Assembly: GCA_022563275.1 (NCBI GenBank)
Contig: JADFNR010000014.1
Span: forward strand, 1-38,844
Reading direction: 5' to 3'
DNA from: Chloroflexota bacterium
GTDB lineage: Bacteria > Chloroflexota > Dehalococcoidia > UBA3495
DNA length: 38,844 nt
This document shows, one piece after another, positions 24,383-33,058 of the stretch; within the stretch, counting starts at the first letter, position 1; the number at the start of each line of letters is the position of its first letter. The position numbers and the translations under genes were made by a program. The notes beneath the pieces were generated by a model. That model was not told where the DNA came from, did not search any database, and was given only the letters and a program-made list of their open reading frames with translations.

Positions 24383-25120
24383 TCAAATTTCTATATACAT
24401 CCGTCCCCAACGGGACTGATAGGTGGACTGGAGGCTGGTGAATAAAGTTTGGTACTCGTCCGTGTCTATGGGAACGGTGGTCATTATGACCGCGTCTTCG
24501 CGGTTGTCGGAATAATATGCTTTGCGGATTCCAACCGACTTGAAGTTGTATTTCTGGTACAGACGGTGGGCGATGAAGTTGGAGACGCGGGCCTCCAGGG
24601 TCATCACCTTGGAGCCGTGCTCAATGGCGGCTTTGAGTGAGCCGATGAGCAGTAGTTCTCCGACGCCCCGGCTCCGCAGGGTCTCTTTCACGGCTATCTC
24701 GGTGATATGCGCCTCATCACCCTGGTACCAAACACTGACGTAACCGACGATGTTGAAGGCTTCGTCACCGCCTCCGGATTCTCCGTTGGAGGAGAAGCCC
24801 AACCGCCCAAGCACCCGCGCCCAGAGTTTGGGGGGCCGTGGGTCTTCTTCCTGAGACGATTGGTCAGAATCAATCTCAGCCAATATCTCTTCGGACGAAA
24901 CATCTTCGTCGAAACACGCCACCAGGTAATTGGCGCGTTTGTTGTTCAGGTCGCGTTTGAAAGACGAACTAACCCATAGTGGGGAAAACGCTTCTTTTTC
25001 GATGGCGACGACCTGGTCGATATCATCTACTTGAAGCCGCCGGACCGAAACAGGTAGGGATTCTTGCAATTGGACCGCGCTGCGGGCTTGAATCTTTGTT
25101 TGAAAAAACCGGGGTGACAA
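24383..25120 (-). CDS. RimI-like GNAT N-acetyltransferase with an acidic insert
   Basis: A 245-residue acetyltransferase. The acetyl-CoA loop is seen in ITEIAVKETLRSRGVGELLL. The C-terminal LYQKYNFKSVGIRKAYYSDN followed by REDAVIM is the RimI signature, found in the enzyme that acetylates the N-terminal alanine of ribosomal protein S18. Between the first strands, at about residues 70-120, lies a long insert rich in Asp, Glu and Ser that standard RimI (about 150 residues) lacks. The start (TTG 25120) is uncertain; the conserved domain begins near residue 22. No tsaB or tsaD neighbour, often linked to rimI, is present. Confidence 0.82.
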   Translation of the reverse strand: MSPRFFQTKIQARSAVQLQESLPVSVRRLQVDDIDQVVAIEKEAFSPLWVSSSFKRDLNNKRANYLVACFDEDVSSEEILAEIDSDQSSQEEDPRPPKLWARVLGRLGFSSNGESGGGDEAFNIVGYVSVWYQGDEAHITEIAVKETLRSRGVGELLLIGSLKAAIEHGSKVMTLEARVSNFIAHRLYQKYNFKSVGIRKAYYSDNREDAVIMTTVPIDTDEYQTLFTSLQSTYQSRWGRMYIEI

Positions 25121-25314
25121 AGCCAGGCGTCATCCAGTCTGGCAGTGTTGATTTTAACATAATCGGTCGGCTTCGTAGTCGTGGGCCGGACCTCCGATGC
25201 CTTTAAACTTTGGGTAGAGCTATGGGGCCAAAGTGGTTGCATCAAGGAATCGAGGCAGCAGGCGCCGGTTGCGGGCGCCGAATGCCAGGCAATACAGGCA
25301 ATAGAGGGGACAAC

Positions 25315-27501
25315 ATGAATCGGCAGTGGCTGGCGATGGCGTTGATAACGGCGGTCATAGGGCTGTTGGCGGCATGCGGCGGAGAAGAGCAACCCGTGCC
25401 CACCGCCGTGCCTGAAACCACGACCAAGCCCGTTCCGAATATCGGACCTCAGACCCAAGCCCTGATGCTGCGTCTCACCTCCCCCGAGGTCAATCTGGTC
25501 ACCAGCTTGGACCGGATATCCGTGACCGGCGTAACCTCCCCTGATGCCACCCTCAGCGTGAACGGACGCCTGGCCCTCCCCGACCCTGAGGGCAGGTTCT
25601 CCATCAGCTTTGATCTCCTGGGCGCCGGGAACCCGCTATTGATCGAGGTGATCGCCACCGCCATCACCGGGGAAACCGAGTCTCTGGTGCGCCCAGTCAT
25701 CTTCTTGGATGATTCCCGCGGTTCAGGCCGGTCCGGAGTATTCGGTACCGTGGAGTCGGTTACACCTTCGAAAATCACATTGGAGACCGGTTCAGGTCCC
25801 GTCACCCTTTCCATAGACGACGGCACCGCCGTCGCGATCCACGGATGGAAATCGCCATCCGTATCCAACATTACCTCTGGCGCCCTGGTGGCCATAATGG
25901 CCGATGGGCCACGTGCTTTATCGGTTCTCGCCGTCCTGGGCCGGCCGGCGCGGACCCGGCATTTCACCGGGATAGTGGCCGCATCAGCTCCCGCCGGCTC
26001 GGTTGGCGCAGGCTCAAGTGATGTTCGAAATATCACGCTTCGGGACGACTCCGGACGGCAGATCACGGCCATCGCCGCGGAAACATTGACGGATGCATTG
26101 AACGGTGCGCCGGTCGGCGAAGTGGTGACCGCCGTCCTGGAACAAGACCTATCAACCGGGAGCCTGACCGTCACCGCCATCGACCGGGCGCTCGCGTCAG
26201 CCGAACGGCTCTACGAGGCTCTGGCACTGAACCAAAAGATCGACTCTCCTCAGGCCACCGCCAACATCACGAACCTGCGCTGGCGATTGGCCGAGCACGG
26301 CGTCCGCAATCTCTCCATCCTGGTCAACAACCAGCCATACGAGGGCTGGCGGGAGGCTCTCGCCGGCGCTGAGGGCGCCTATACCAGACTATTCTCTGAG
26401 CACCACATCGGAGCGCCGTCCGCCGACGTCACCGGTTTGGTTACAGCGATTGATAACGCAATGGGCGGCAGCGGAACAAGACAGGTTACGATTCAGCCCG
26501 CGTCAGGGCAGGCGGTGATGGTTAAGATCTCCGATACCACTCCGGTGGCCCTTTTCGGAGAGCGGATCAGGTCCGGCCAGTTGGACCTGGCCAGCCGGAT
26601 CACTGTCCGGTACGCCATCTCCGGGAATGACGCCAACCGGGTCACGGTGATGGCCGGCAACACCTTGTCCGACGATGCCTCTGCCAAACTTGCCGCCCGC
26701 GCCGGCCTGGGGGAGGTCCAGGGAACCCTGATGGACGTGCGGGCAACTGCAGCTTTAATCACGATATTGGACCCCGCCACCGGACAACCGGTCACCTTAC
26801 AAACCGGGGGACAATCCGCCGGCCGATTCCCCGGGGCCGCCGTCTATCGGGACGGAAACCCCGTTGACTTGGATCCGTCCATGGAAGGGTCCAACGTATT
26901 CGCCCGTTTCGACCCTGCTTCCCACCGTTTGCTGGAATTGGAGTCCCTGAAGCCACTCAGCGGTGAGGAACTGGTGAGCGGCGTGGTCCACAGCTTCATC
27001 CCGAAGTTTGCCGATGGCAATCTCACCATCAGGACAACCGATGGCCGGTTGCGGTCGTTCACCCATAATGCAGGCACCTCCATCCGCCGTGACGGCCTGC
27101 GTGTGTCCATCCAAGACGTGCGGCTGGGCGACCTGGTACGGCCCAACACCAGGGTCCGCCTATCGGACGGCACCGGAGGACAGGCGCGGGAGATAGTTGT
27201 GCTCAGCCTGAAAGCGCCGCAGCCGGGACTGACCACCGGCGTCATCAGGGGGCTGACTGGCGGGTTTGGGGGCCAGGTACGGGTCACCGTTTCGAATATA
27301 TGGTTGGACCTGATCAGTTTGAAGGTCACCTCCCAGACCGCGATCACCCAATTGGGCCGGACACTGGGCGCACAGGACTTGAAGGTGGGACAGAATGTGG
27401 CTCTTGCGTCTTACGACTTAGTGACACTGGAGGCCGGCATCTTGGTGGTGGACCCGCCCAGGGAATCCACCAGGGCCAGCATCGCCACCGGAAATAGATA
27501 G
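25315..27501 (+). CDS. Large lipoprotein with Ig-like domain and six DUF5666-like repeats
   Basis: A 728-residue protein from ATG 25315, chosen because GAGGGGA lies just upstream and the N terminus is then a standard signal peptide ending in LLAAC (lipid-anchored Cys21). Residues about 55-130 look like an Ig-like or glucodextranase-B-like domain (ISVTGVTSPDATLSVNG). After it come repeated small beta domains, each opening with a GxV or GxI strand and containing an I-T-L-x-x-x-x-G pattern. The units begin near residues 143, 217, 372, 467, 554 and 641, and resemble DUF5666 domains. The role is probably structural or binding at the cell surface. No enzyme motif is visible. Confidence 0.78.
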   Translation: MNRQWLAMALITAVIGLLAACGGEEQPVPTAVPETTTKPVPNIGPQTQALMLRLTSPEVNLVTSLDRISVTGVTSPDATLSVNGRLALPDPEGRFSISFDLLGAGNPLLIEVIATAITGETESLVRPVIFLDDSRGSGRSGVFGTVESVTPSKITLETGSGPVTLSIDDGTAVAIHGWKSPSVSNITSGALVAIMADGPRALSVLAVLGRPARTRHFTGIVAASAPAGSVGAGSSDVRNITLRDDSGRQITAIAAETLTDALNGAPVGEVVTAVLEQDLSTGSLTVTAIDRALASAERLYEALALNQKIDSPQATANITNLRWRLAEHGVRNLSILVNNQPYEGWREALAGAEGAYTRLFSEHHIGAPSADVTGLVTAIDNAMGGSGTRQVTIQPASGQAVMVKISDTTPVALFGERIRSGQLDLASRITVRYAISGNDANRVTVMAGNTLSDDASAKLAARAGLGEVQGTLMDVRATAALITILDPATGQPVTLQTGGQSAGRFPGAAVYRDGNPVDLDPSMEGSNVFARFDPASHRLLELESLKPLSGEELVSGVVHSFIPKFADGNLTIRTTDGRLRSFTHNAGTSIRRDGLRVSIQDVRLGDLVRPNTRVRLSDGTGGQAREIVVLSLKAPQPGLTTGVIRGLTGGFGGQVRVTVSNIWLDLISLKVTSQTAITQLGRTLGAQDLKVGQNVALASYDLVTLEAGILVVDPPRESTRASIATGNR

Positions 27502-27533
27502 CCGGTAATAGAAAAAAGGAAGTATCTAGCTCT

Positions 27534-28733
27534 TTAACCGGCCGGGCGCACCGTGCCGTACTGTCCATCGAAGCCCGGCACGATCTCAACCTGACCGTCC
27601 CTGACTTTGGTCACGGCGATGGCCAGGGCCTCGCCACCGGCCCGCTCAAGGTCGTCGTAACCGATCTGGGTCAATACCCGTATCTCTCCTCCCAGTTCGC
27701 CGCAGATGCGGTGGTAAGCCAGACCCACCGATCTGGCCGCCCGGCCTTTGCCCATGGTCTGGGCCAACAATTCAATCAGCGGCGCCAACTTGGTATACGG
27801 ACGTTTTTCTTTTCCATCTCGTGGTGTTTTATCCGGTCTTTCATCCCGAGACAATTCCCGCACCCGGTGCAGGACGCCCAAGGTCAAAGGCCGGCCACAT
27901 CGGGGGCATCTCGTCCCGGTCCGGCCGGTCTCATCTGGAGTCTGGCTGATTCCACATCTGCGGTGTCCGGTCAGGTGGTACTTCCCCTCTTCAGGAAAGA
28001 ACTCCATGGTCCGTTCCACCCCGTTGTCCTTAAGTCCGGCAGCCAGGTCCCGGTAACCAGCTTCGCCGCCAAATACCGTCAACTCGCGGCCCATATTGGC
28101 CAGGGAATGGGCGTCTGAGAAGGATACGATTGTCTTTCCAGCCAGACCGGGCACGCCCCAATTCATCTCCGGGTCGCTGGACAACCCCGTTTCCACCGCG
28201 GAGATATGCCGCGCCATATCCCCGAAACACTCATCCAATGCGTCGAACCCGGACTTGGAACCCAGCATCCCGTACCAGGGGGTCCAGATGTGGGCCGGGA
28301 CCACCATGCAGGCCTCGTCGATTTCCAATAACCGGGCCGTCAGCTCCCGGGCTGAAGCCTTGACCGTGGGCCGGCCGTCGCCGTTCAGCTTGGAATCCAG
28401 CTTTATAAGCATCTCGCGGATGCCACGGACCGCCTCGAATCCCGGGGCGAAGACCAGCAGGTGGACCCGGCGGGAACGGTCTCCCTGTCTGTAAACGCAA
28501 CTAAGTTCCGTTCCCAGAACGAATCTCACACCGTCAAATTCATAATCCCGGTCCCCTGCCGACGTCAGATTTTCCTCCAGTTCGGCCAGCCAGGCGGGAT
28601 GGGTGAAATCGGCGGTGGACAAAAGTTCGATTCCCTTGACCTTGGCCCATGCAGCCATGTTTGCCAAGGTCAGGCGCTTGCTGCAGGCGTAGGCGTAGCG
28701 GGAATGCAGATGAAGATCAGCGGTGAATGCCAT
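27534..28733 (-). CDS. Endonuclease Q homologue (PHP domain plus zinc-binding region)
   Basis: A 399-residue protein. The PHP metal site starts with DLHLHSRYAYACSKR at residues 6-20, then STADFTHPAW at 39-48, PAHIWTPW (His148) and SFSDAHS (Asp207, His209). A zinc-binding segment follows: KYHLTGHRRCG (Cys260) and TRCPRCGRPLTLGVLHRVREL (Cys276, Cys279). This order and these motifs match endonuclease Q, first characterised in Thermococcales, which nicks DNA 5' of deaminated bases such as hypoxanthine and uracil. Bacterial homologues are patchy and are often misnamed as helicase-associated proteins. It is divergent from groEL and alone on its strand. Confidence 0.88.
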   Translation of the reverse strand: MAFTADLHLHSRYAYACSKRLTLANMAAWAKVKGIELLSTADFTHPAWLAELEENLTSAGDRDYEFDGVRFVLGTELSCVYRQGDRSRRVHLLVFAPGFEAVRGIREMLIKLDSKLNGDGRPTVKASARELTARLLEIDEACMVVPAHIWTPWYGMLGSKSGFDALDECFGDMARHISAVETGLSSDPEMNWGVPGLAGKTIVSFSDAHSLANMGRELTVFGGEAGYRDLAAGLKDNGVERTMEFFPEEGKYHLTGHRRCGISQTPDETGRTGTRCPRCGRPLTLGVLHRVRELSRDERPDKTPRDGKEKRPYTKLAPLIELLAQTMGKGRAARSVGLAYHRICGELGGEIRVLTQIGYDDLERAGGEALAIAVTKVRDGQVEIVPGFDGQYGTVRPAG

Positions 28734-28798
28734 GCCGGCAGTCTAGCATGGGGCATTTGCGGGGAAGCCGGGCTTCCTCGGCGTTGGCGTTCTGAAAC

Positions 28799-28827
28799 TT
28801 GACCGTTGGCAGGCGCGGTTCTATCCT
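28799..28827 (+). promoter_or_regulatory. Likely groEL promoter
   Basis: TTGACC at 28799-28804 and TATCCT at 28822-28827 are separated by exactly 17 bases. This predicts a start near 28834 and a leader of about 46 bases before the groEL ATG. Confidence 0.6.
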
Positions 28828-28842
28828 TTATGGCGTGCCGGT

Positions 28843-28859
28843 CCGGTGACCATCACCGG
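28843..28859. promoter_or_regulatory. Inverted repeat in the groEL leader
   Basis: Perfect 7-base arms CCGGTGA and TCACCGG around CCA lie between the predicted -10 box and the ribosome site. This is not the CIRCE element (TTAGCACTC-N9-GAGTGCTAA). It could be an operator or an mRNA hairpin. Confidence 0.4.
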
Positions 28860-28880
28860 CGGCGATCAGAGGAGATATTA

Positions 28881-30488
28881 ATGCCTGCCAAAGAGATCAT
28901 CCGCGACGAGGCGGCCCAACGAGCGCTGTTAAACGGCATAAACACGGTCGCCAACGCCGTGAAATTGACCCTGGGTCCCAAGGGCCGAAACGTCATTCTC
29001 GAGAAGAAATGGGGCGCCCCCGTCATCACCAACGACGGCGTGACCATCGCCAAGGAGATTTCCCTGCCCGAATCCTTTGAGAACATGGGCGCGCAATTGA
29101 TCAAAGAAGCCGCCGCCAAGACCAACGAGGTGGCGGGTGACGGGACGACCACAGCCACCATCCTGGCCCAGGTGATGGTCCAAGAGGGCATCAAGAACGT
29201 GGCCGCCGGCGCCGACCCCATGGCCATCAAACGGGGCATCGACAAAAGCGTGGCGGCGGTCGTGGCTGAATTGGGGAAGATCTCTAACTCTATCGAGGGA
29301 CGGGACCAGATGGCCCAGGTGGCCTCGGTTGCCGCCAATAGCCAGGAGATCGGGAACATGCTGGCCGACGTGCTGGACAGGGTTGGCGTCCAGGGTGTCG
29401 TCACCATCGAAGAGAGCAAAGGCGTCGAGTCCGAAACTGAGTACGTCGAGGGTATGAACTTCGACCGCGGCTACATCAGCCCCTACTTCGTCACCAACCC
29501 CGAGCGGATGGAAGCCGTCATCGAGGACCCGTATGTCCTGATAACCGACAAGAAGATCTCCTCCGCCGCCGAGTTGGTCCCCCTTCTGGAGCAGGTCCTC
29601 CAGGTCAGCAAAAGCCTGGTGATCATCGCCGAGGACATCGACGGCGAGGCCCTGGCCGTGTTGGTAGTCAACCGGCTGCGTGGAACCCTTAACTGCCTGG
29701 CGTTGAAGGCTCCCGGCTTTGGCGACCGGCGCAAGGCAATGTTGGAAGACATCGCCGTGCTCACCGGAGGCCAGGTGATCTCCGAAGAAACCGGCCGCCG
29801 TCTGGACCAGGCAACGGTCGCCGACCTGGGCCAGGCCCGGCGGATCGAGTCGACCAAAGACCGGACCACCATCATCGACGGCAAGGGCTCGTCCGACGAC
29901 ATCAAGGGCCGCACCGAGCAGATCAAGGTCCAGATCGAAGAGACGACCTCTGAATACGACAAAGAAAAGCTGCAGGAACGGCTGGCCAAGCTGTCCGGCG
30001 GAGTCGCCGTGGTGAAGATCGGCGCGCCCACCGAGCCGGAGCTTAAGGAGCGCAAAGCCAAGGTTGAAGACGCCCTGTCGGCCACCAGGGCCGCCATCGA
30101 AGAAGGCGTTCTCCCCGGCGGCGGTGTAGCCTACATCCGGGCCATCTCAGCCCTGGACAAACTGACCCTGCCCGACAACGAAAGCGTGGGCAAGAACATC
30201 TTGAAGAAAGCGCTGGAGATGCCCCTCCGTATCATCGCCAGCAACTCGGGCCACGAAGCCGCGGTGGTGCTGAACGAGGTCCGCAATAACGACACGGCGA
30301 ACTTTGGTTACGACGCCGCGGCCAACGACTACGGCGACATGGTGGCCAAAGGCATCATCGACCCGACCAAGGTCGCTCGCGCCGCCCTAGAGAACGCCGC
30401 CAGCGTGGCCTCGATGATTCTCACCGCCCAGACCCTGATCTCCGAGGAACACGAAGAGAAACCAGACGATCACGGCCACCACCACTAG
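28881..30488 (+). CDS. groEL: Chaperonin GroEL (60 kDa)
   Basis: A 535-residue chaperonin from ATG 28881, which has AGAGGAGA upstream and gives the usual N terminus. The ATP site shows [29 protein letters not shown] and [10 protein letters not shown], with the catalytic Asp87. [15 protein letters not shown] and the apical [15 protein letters not shown] segment are standard. [15 protein letters not shown] and the final equatorial part are intact. The C-terminal tail is DDHGHHH and lacks the Gly-Gly-Met repeats found in many GroELs. No groES gene is adjacent; in an operon it would normally precede groEL, so this may be a second or unlinked copy. Confidence 0.96.
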   Translation: MPAKEIIRDEAAQRALLNGINTVANAVKLTLGPKGRNVILEKKWGAPVITNDGVTIAKEISLPESFENMGAQLIKEAAAKTNEVAGDGTTTATILAQVMVQEGIKNVAAGADPMAIKRGIDKSVAAVVAELGKISNSIEGRDQMAQVASVAANSQEIGNMLADVLDRVGVQGVVTIEESKGVESETEYVEGMNFDRGYISPYFVTNPERMEAVIEDPYVLITDKKISSAAELVPLLEQVLQVSKSLVIIAEDIDGEALAVLVVNRLRGTLNCLALKAPGFGDRRKAMLEDIAVLTGGQVISEETGRRLDQATVADLGQARRIESTKDRTTIIDGKGSSDDIKGRTEQIKVQIEETTSEYDKEKLQERLAKLSGGVAVVKIGAPTEPELKERKAKVEDALSATRAAIEEGVLPGGGVAYIRAISALDKLTLPDNESVGKNILKKALEMPLRIIASNSGHEAAVVLNEVRNNDTANFGYDAAANDYGDMVAKGIIDPTKVARAALENAASVASMILTAQTLISEEHEEKPDDHGHHH

Positions 30489-30510
30489 GCCGTCCGATTA
30501 CTCAGAGAAA

Positions 30511-30545
30511 CTAAAAAGGGTCCGCCTGAGGCGGACCCTTTTTAG
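30511..30545 (+). terminator. Strong intrinsic terminator of groEL
   Basis: Perfect 16-base arms (30511-30526 and 30530-30545) with a TGA loop; the right arm ends in a run of five T. It starts 22 bases after the groEL stop. The A run on the left arm makes it able to act on both strands. Confidence 0.9.
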
Positions 30546-30675
30546 TTTGTTCCTAAGCCCCTTCGTCATTCCAGAAAAAGCCGGAATGAAAGGAGAGGCG
30601 CGGCGAAAAACCGTAGGGGCGTCGTCGGCTCGATGTCGTTCGCGGCCGTAGGGGCCATAGCGGACCCTGGATTCC
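30546..30675. repeat. Spacer with short repeat motifs
   Basis: After the terminator come CATTCC...GGAATG inverted arms (about 30569-30590) and two CCGTAGGGGC units (about 30610 and 30645). Motifs of this kind recur between genes in many related environmental genomes. No coding sequence is seen. Confidence 0.4.
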
Positions 30676-31434
30676 TTATGCGTAGCGCAGCAACACCTCG
30701 GCCAATTCCTGGGGATGCTGGGCCATCACTTGGTGGCAAGACTCGATCTCCACCGTTTCCACGCCCTCGAAACGTTCGGCGATGCGTGACTGGGCGTCAG
30801 GAGGGATGATCTTGTCCTGGGTAAGCACGATATAGGTCACCGGGCAGGGCAACTCCGAGTTCTCCATGGGCAACCGTGATTTGAGCACTCTGGTTGGCAG
30901 CGGGCCAAGGAACCCCATAAGCCGCACCACCTCCATGGTGTCCATACCGTTGCACAGGTACCCGTAGATGGCTTGGCTGGGCAGTTTCAACTCCTGGCGG
31001 GAGAGCGAACTGAGCATGGATAACAGTTTGAAAGCGGTCCGTGTCCTCGCCGGGCAGGCGCTGAGCAACGGACGCTGGGGGGCGGGAATGATTCCGGCCA
31101 CCAGAACCACCCGTTTTGGCGGAACGGTCATCTCGCTGGCCGCCTGGACCACCAGGCTCCCGGAGAACCCATGTCCCACCAGCACCAGGTCCTTCAACTG
31201 CTCCCGGTCCACCGCCCGTGTGATGGCCTGGACGCACTCCTCCAACCGCACCGCGGCAGTGTCTCCGTCAGCGTCCGCGCCGTGGCCGGGCAGGTCAAGG
31301 GGGTGTACCCGGTTGGCCCGGCGGCGTTTGTACAGTGTGGGCGGGTGCTCCTCCGGGGCGGTCAGATATCCCCAGACCGGGCCCCAACTCCAGGCCCCCT
31401 GTCCCGCGCCGTGCACCAGTAGATAGTCGGTCAT
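30676..31434 (-). CDS. Alpha/beta-hydrolase fold protein with displaced nucleophile
   Basis: A 252-residue protein of the alpha/beta-hydrolase fold. The N-terminal YLLVHGAGQGAWSW supplies the oxyanion loop, and LDLPGHGAD follows near residue 47. The nucleophile elbow, normally GHSxGG, reads VGHGFSG, so Gly89 sits where the catalytic serine should be and a serine (Ser91) lies two residues later. The acid region (LTQDKIIPPDAQ) and the catalytic His234 (SCHQVMAQHP) are kept. It resembles the EstC/salicylate-esterase-like and hydroxynitrile-lyase group in overall layout. The gene lies 53 bases beyond the selA stop on the same strand and may be co-transcribed. Confidence 0.8.
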   Translation of the reverse strand: MTDYLLVHGAGQGAWSWGPVWGYLTAPEEHPPTLYKRRRANRVHPLDLPGHGADADGDTAAVRLEECVQAITRAVDREQLKDLVLVGHGFSGSLVVQAASEMTVPPKRVVLVAGIIPAPQRPLLSACPARTRTAFKLLSMLSSLSRQELKLPSQAIYGYLCNGMDTMEVVRLMGFLGPLPTRVLKSRLPMENSELPCPVTYIVLTQDKIIPPDAQSRIAERFEGVETVEIESCHQVMAQHPQELAEVLLRYA

Positions 31435-31487
31435 CCAGCTCCCCTATCCATGTTCATAGATAACTCAGCTTCGAGTCTCCCGGTTGA

Positions 31488-32846
31488 TCAAGTGGCAACA
31501 GCGAACCGCAGCGCGTCCAGAAGCGGCCCATCCTCTTCGGGCAACACCGTGCGCGGGTCCAACAAGACCCGGTCCTCTTCGATCCGGGCGATCACCGGGG
31601 TGCTGCCGGCACGCAGGCGCCGCATGACTTCTTCCGCGCCCGATGCCTGGCAGTCCAGAGAGAGCACCCATGACGGCAGAGTTTCTCCAGGCAGGCTGCC
31701 GCCGCCGACCGTGGAACGGCTCTTCTCCACCGAAGAGGGACATTCCAAGCCCACCTGCCACGACTTGGCCCTCTTCTTGAGGGCGGCCTCGGTCATGGCG
31801 ATCATGCGCCAGACCGGTATCTCTCGCTCCGCTTCGCCCTTAAGGTAATGGGCCAGCGTCGCGGTCAGGCTGGCCAGACTCATCTTGTCGATGCGCACCG
31901 CCCGGGCCAACGGGTGACGGGCCAGCAGGTCAACCAAGTCTTTCTTGCCGACGATGATGCCCGCCTGCGGCCCGCCTAAAAGCTTGTCTCCCGAGAAGAA
32001 AACCAATCCAGCGCCGTCTTTGATACTCTCCTGGGGTGTCGGTTCGTGGGCCATCCCGTATTTCTCGGTCGATAGAAGGCTGCCGCTGCCCACGTCATGA
32101 AGCACCGGGATACCCCGTCTTTGGCCCACCTCCACCAGATCGGATATGTCCACCGACGCAGTGAACCCTTCCACCCGGAAATTACTGGTGTGAACCTTCA
32201 AAAATGCGGCTGTGCTCTCGGTCACAGCTTCATCATAATCGCGCACGTAAGTGCGGTTGGTGGTGCCAACGTCGACCAGGGTCGCGCCGCTTTGGCGCAG
32301 CACGTCCGGGACTCGAAAGCCGCCGCCGATCTCCACGGCTTCAGACCGGGAGACCACCACCTCTTTGCCGGAGGCCAGGGCCGTGAGGCCCAGGAGCATG
32401 GCCGAGGCGTTATTGTTCACCGCCAGGGCCGCTTCCGCCCCGGTAAGTTGGCGCAAAAGAGACTGCACCTGCGCCTGCCGGGAACCGCGGCGGCCGGTGG
32501 CAAGGTCAAGCTCCAGATTGGAATACCCCTGGGCCGCCTGGTTGGAAGCCTCGATGGCGGCGCGGCTCAAGGGCGCGCGCCCCAGGTTGGTGTGGATCAC
32601 CACTCCGGTGGCGTTGATCACCTGCCGCGGTTCGGCCCGCATCGTGTCGTCTATCCGCCGGCGGACCGTCGTGGCAACCTGGTCAACATCGGGTGGGTCG
32701 CCGCCTTGCCTGATCTGCTCCCGCGCCGATTCCAACGCCTCCCGGACCAGGTCCACGACCCAGTCACGGTCGTAGGACTGGGCGGCGGCGGCCACATCCT
32801 GGTTGGCGAGAACACTATCAACGCTGGGGAGATTGCGAAATTGCAT
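31488..32846 (-). CDS. selA: L-seryl-tRNA(Sec) selenium transferase
   Basis: A 452-residue PLP enzyme that converts seryl-tRNA(Sec) to selenocysteyl-tRNA(Sec) using selenophosphate. The N-terminal LPSVDSVL segment is the SelA tRNA-binding start. INATGVVIHTNLGRAPLS at residues 77-94 and YSNLELDLATGRRGSR at 108-123 are family signatures, and the PLP lysine is Lys288 in FFSGDKLLGGPQAG. The length is normal. SelA predicts that the organism makes selenoproteins. selB, selD and the tRNA(Sec) gene were not found in this window. Confidence 0.95.
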   Translation of the reverse strand: MQFRNLPSVDSVLANQDVAAAAQSYDRDWVVDLVREALESAREQIRQGGDPPDVDQVATTVRRRIDDTMRAEPRQVINATGVVIHTNLGRAPLSRAAIEASNQAAQGYSNLELDLATGRRGSRQAQVQSLLRQLTGAEAALAVNNNASAMLLGLTALASGKEVVVSRSEAVEIGGGFRVPDVLRQSGATLVDVGTTNRTYVRDYDEAVTESTAAFLKVHTSNFRVEGFTASVDISDLVEVGQRRGIPVLHDVGSGSLLSTEKYGMAHEPTPQESIKDGAGLVFFSGDKLLGGPQAGIIVGKKDLVDLLARHPLARAVRIDKMSLASLTATLAHYLKGEAEREIPVWRMIAMTEAALKKRAKSWQVGLECPSSVEKSRSTVGGGSLPGETLPSWVLSLDCQASGAEEVMRRLRAGSTPVIARIEEDRVLLDPRTVLPEEDGPLLDALRFAVAT

Positions 32847-32979
32847 CTGGCGATCCGATTTCCGGGAGCTGAGGTGAATGTGCGTAGACCGGGCTTTATT
32901 CTAGCATGAGGGCCTGAAAATTTAGGAATCCTCTGCCACCGGTCGGACGGGTTCATTGCCCAAAAATCCGGGCCCCGGC

Positions 32980-33049
32980 CTGGCATTCGCGGAATGGCTG
33001 GTATAAGATAAAATCAAATCAGTCACTGACTACGTGACCTGCACGTAGT
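32980..33049 (+). promoter_or_regulatory. Possible promoter with inverted-repeat operator
   Basis: CTGGCA (32980-32985) and TATAAG (33002-33007) are 16 bases apart. Just downstream, at 33029-33049, lie perfect 8-base arms ACTACGTG and CACGTAGT around a 5-base centre, about where transcription would start. The arrangement fits a repressor site ahead of the small exported protein gene. Confidence 0.35.
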
Positions 33050-33058
33050 TTCCAGGTA

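Noticed and set aside
25210..25314. Upstream start adding 35 residues to the large lipoprotein.
   Set aside because: It would put a non-signal stretch before a perfect signal peptide; the ATG at 25315 has the better ribosome site.
28806..28880. Upstream ATG extending groEL by 25 residues.
   Set aside because: The extension covers the promoter and leader palindrome, lacks a ribosome site and does not fit the GroEL N terminus.
28760..28880. CIRCE heat-shock operator ahead of groEL.
   Set aside because: No TTAGCACTC-N9-GAGTGCTAA match was seen; only an unrelated 7-3-7 repeat.
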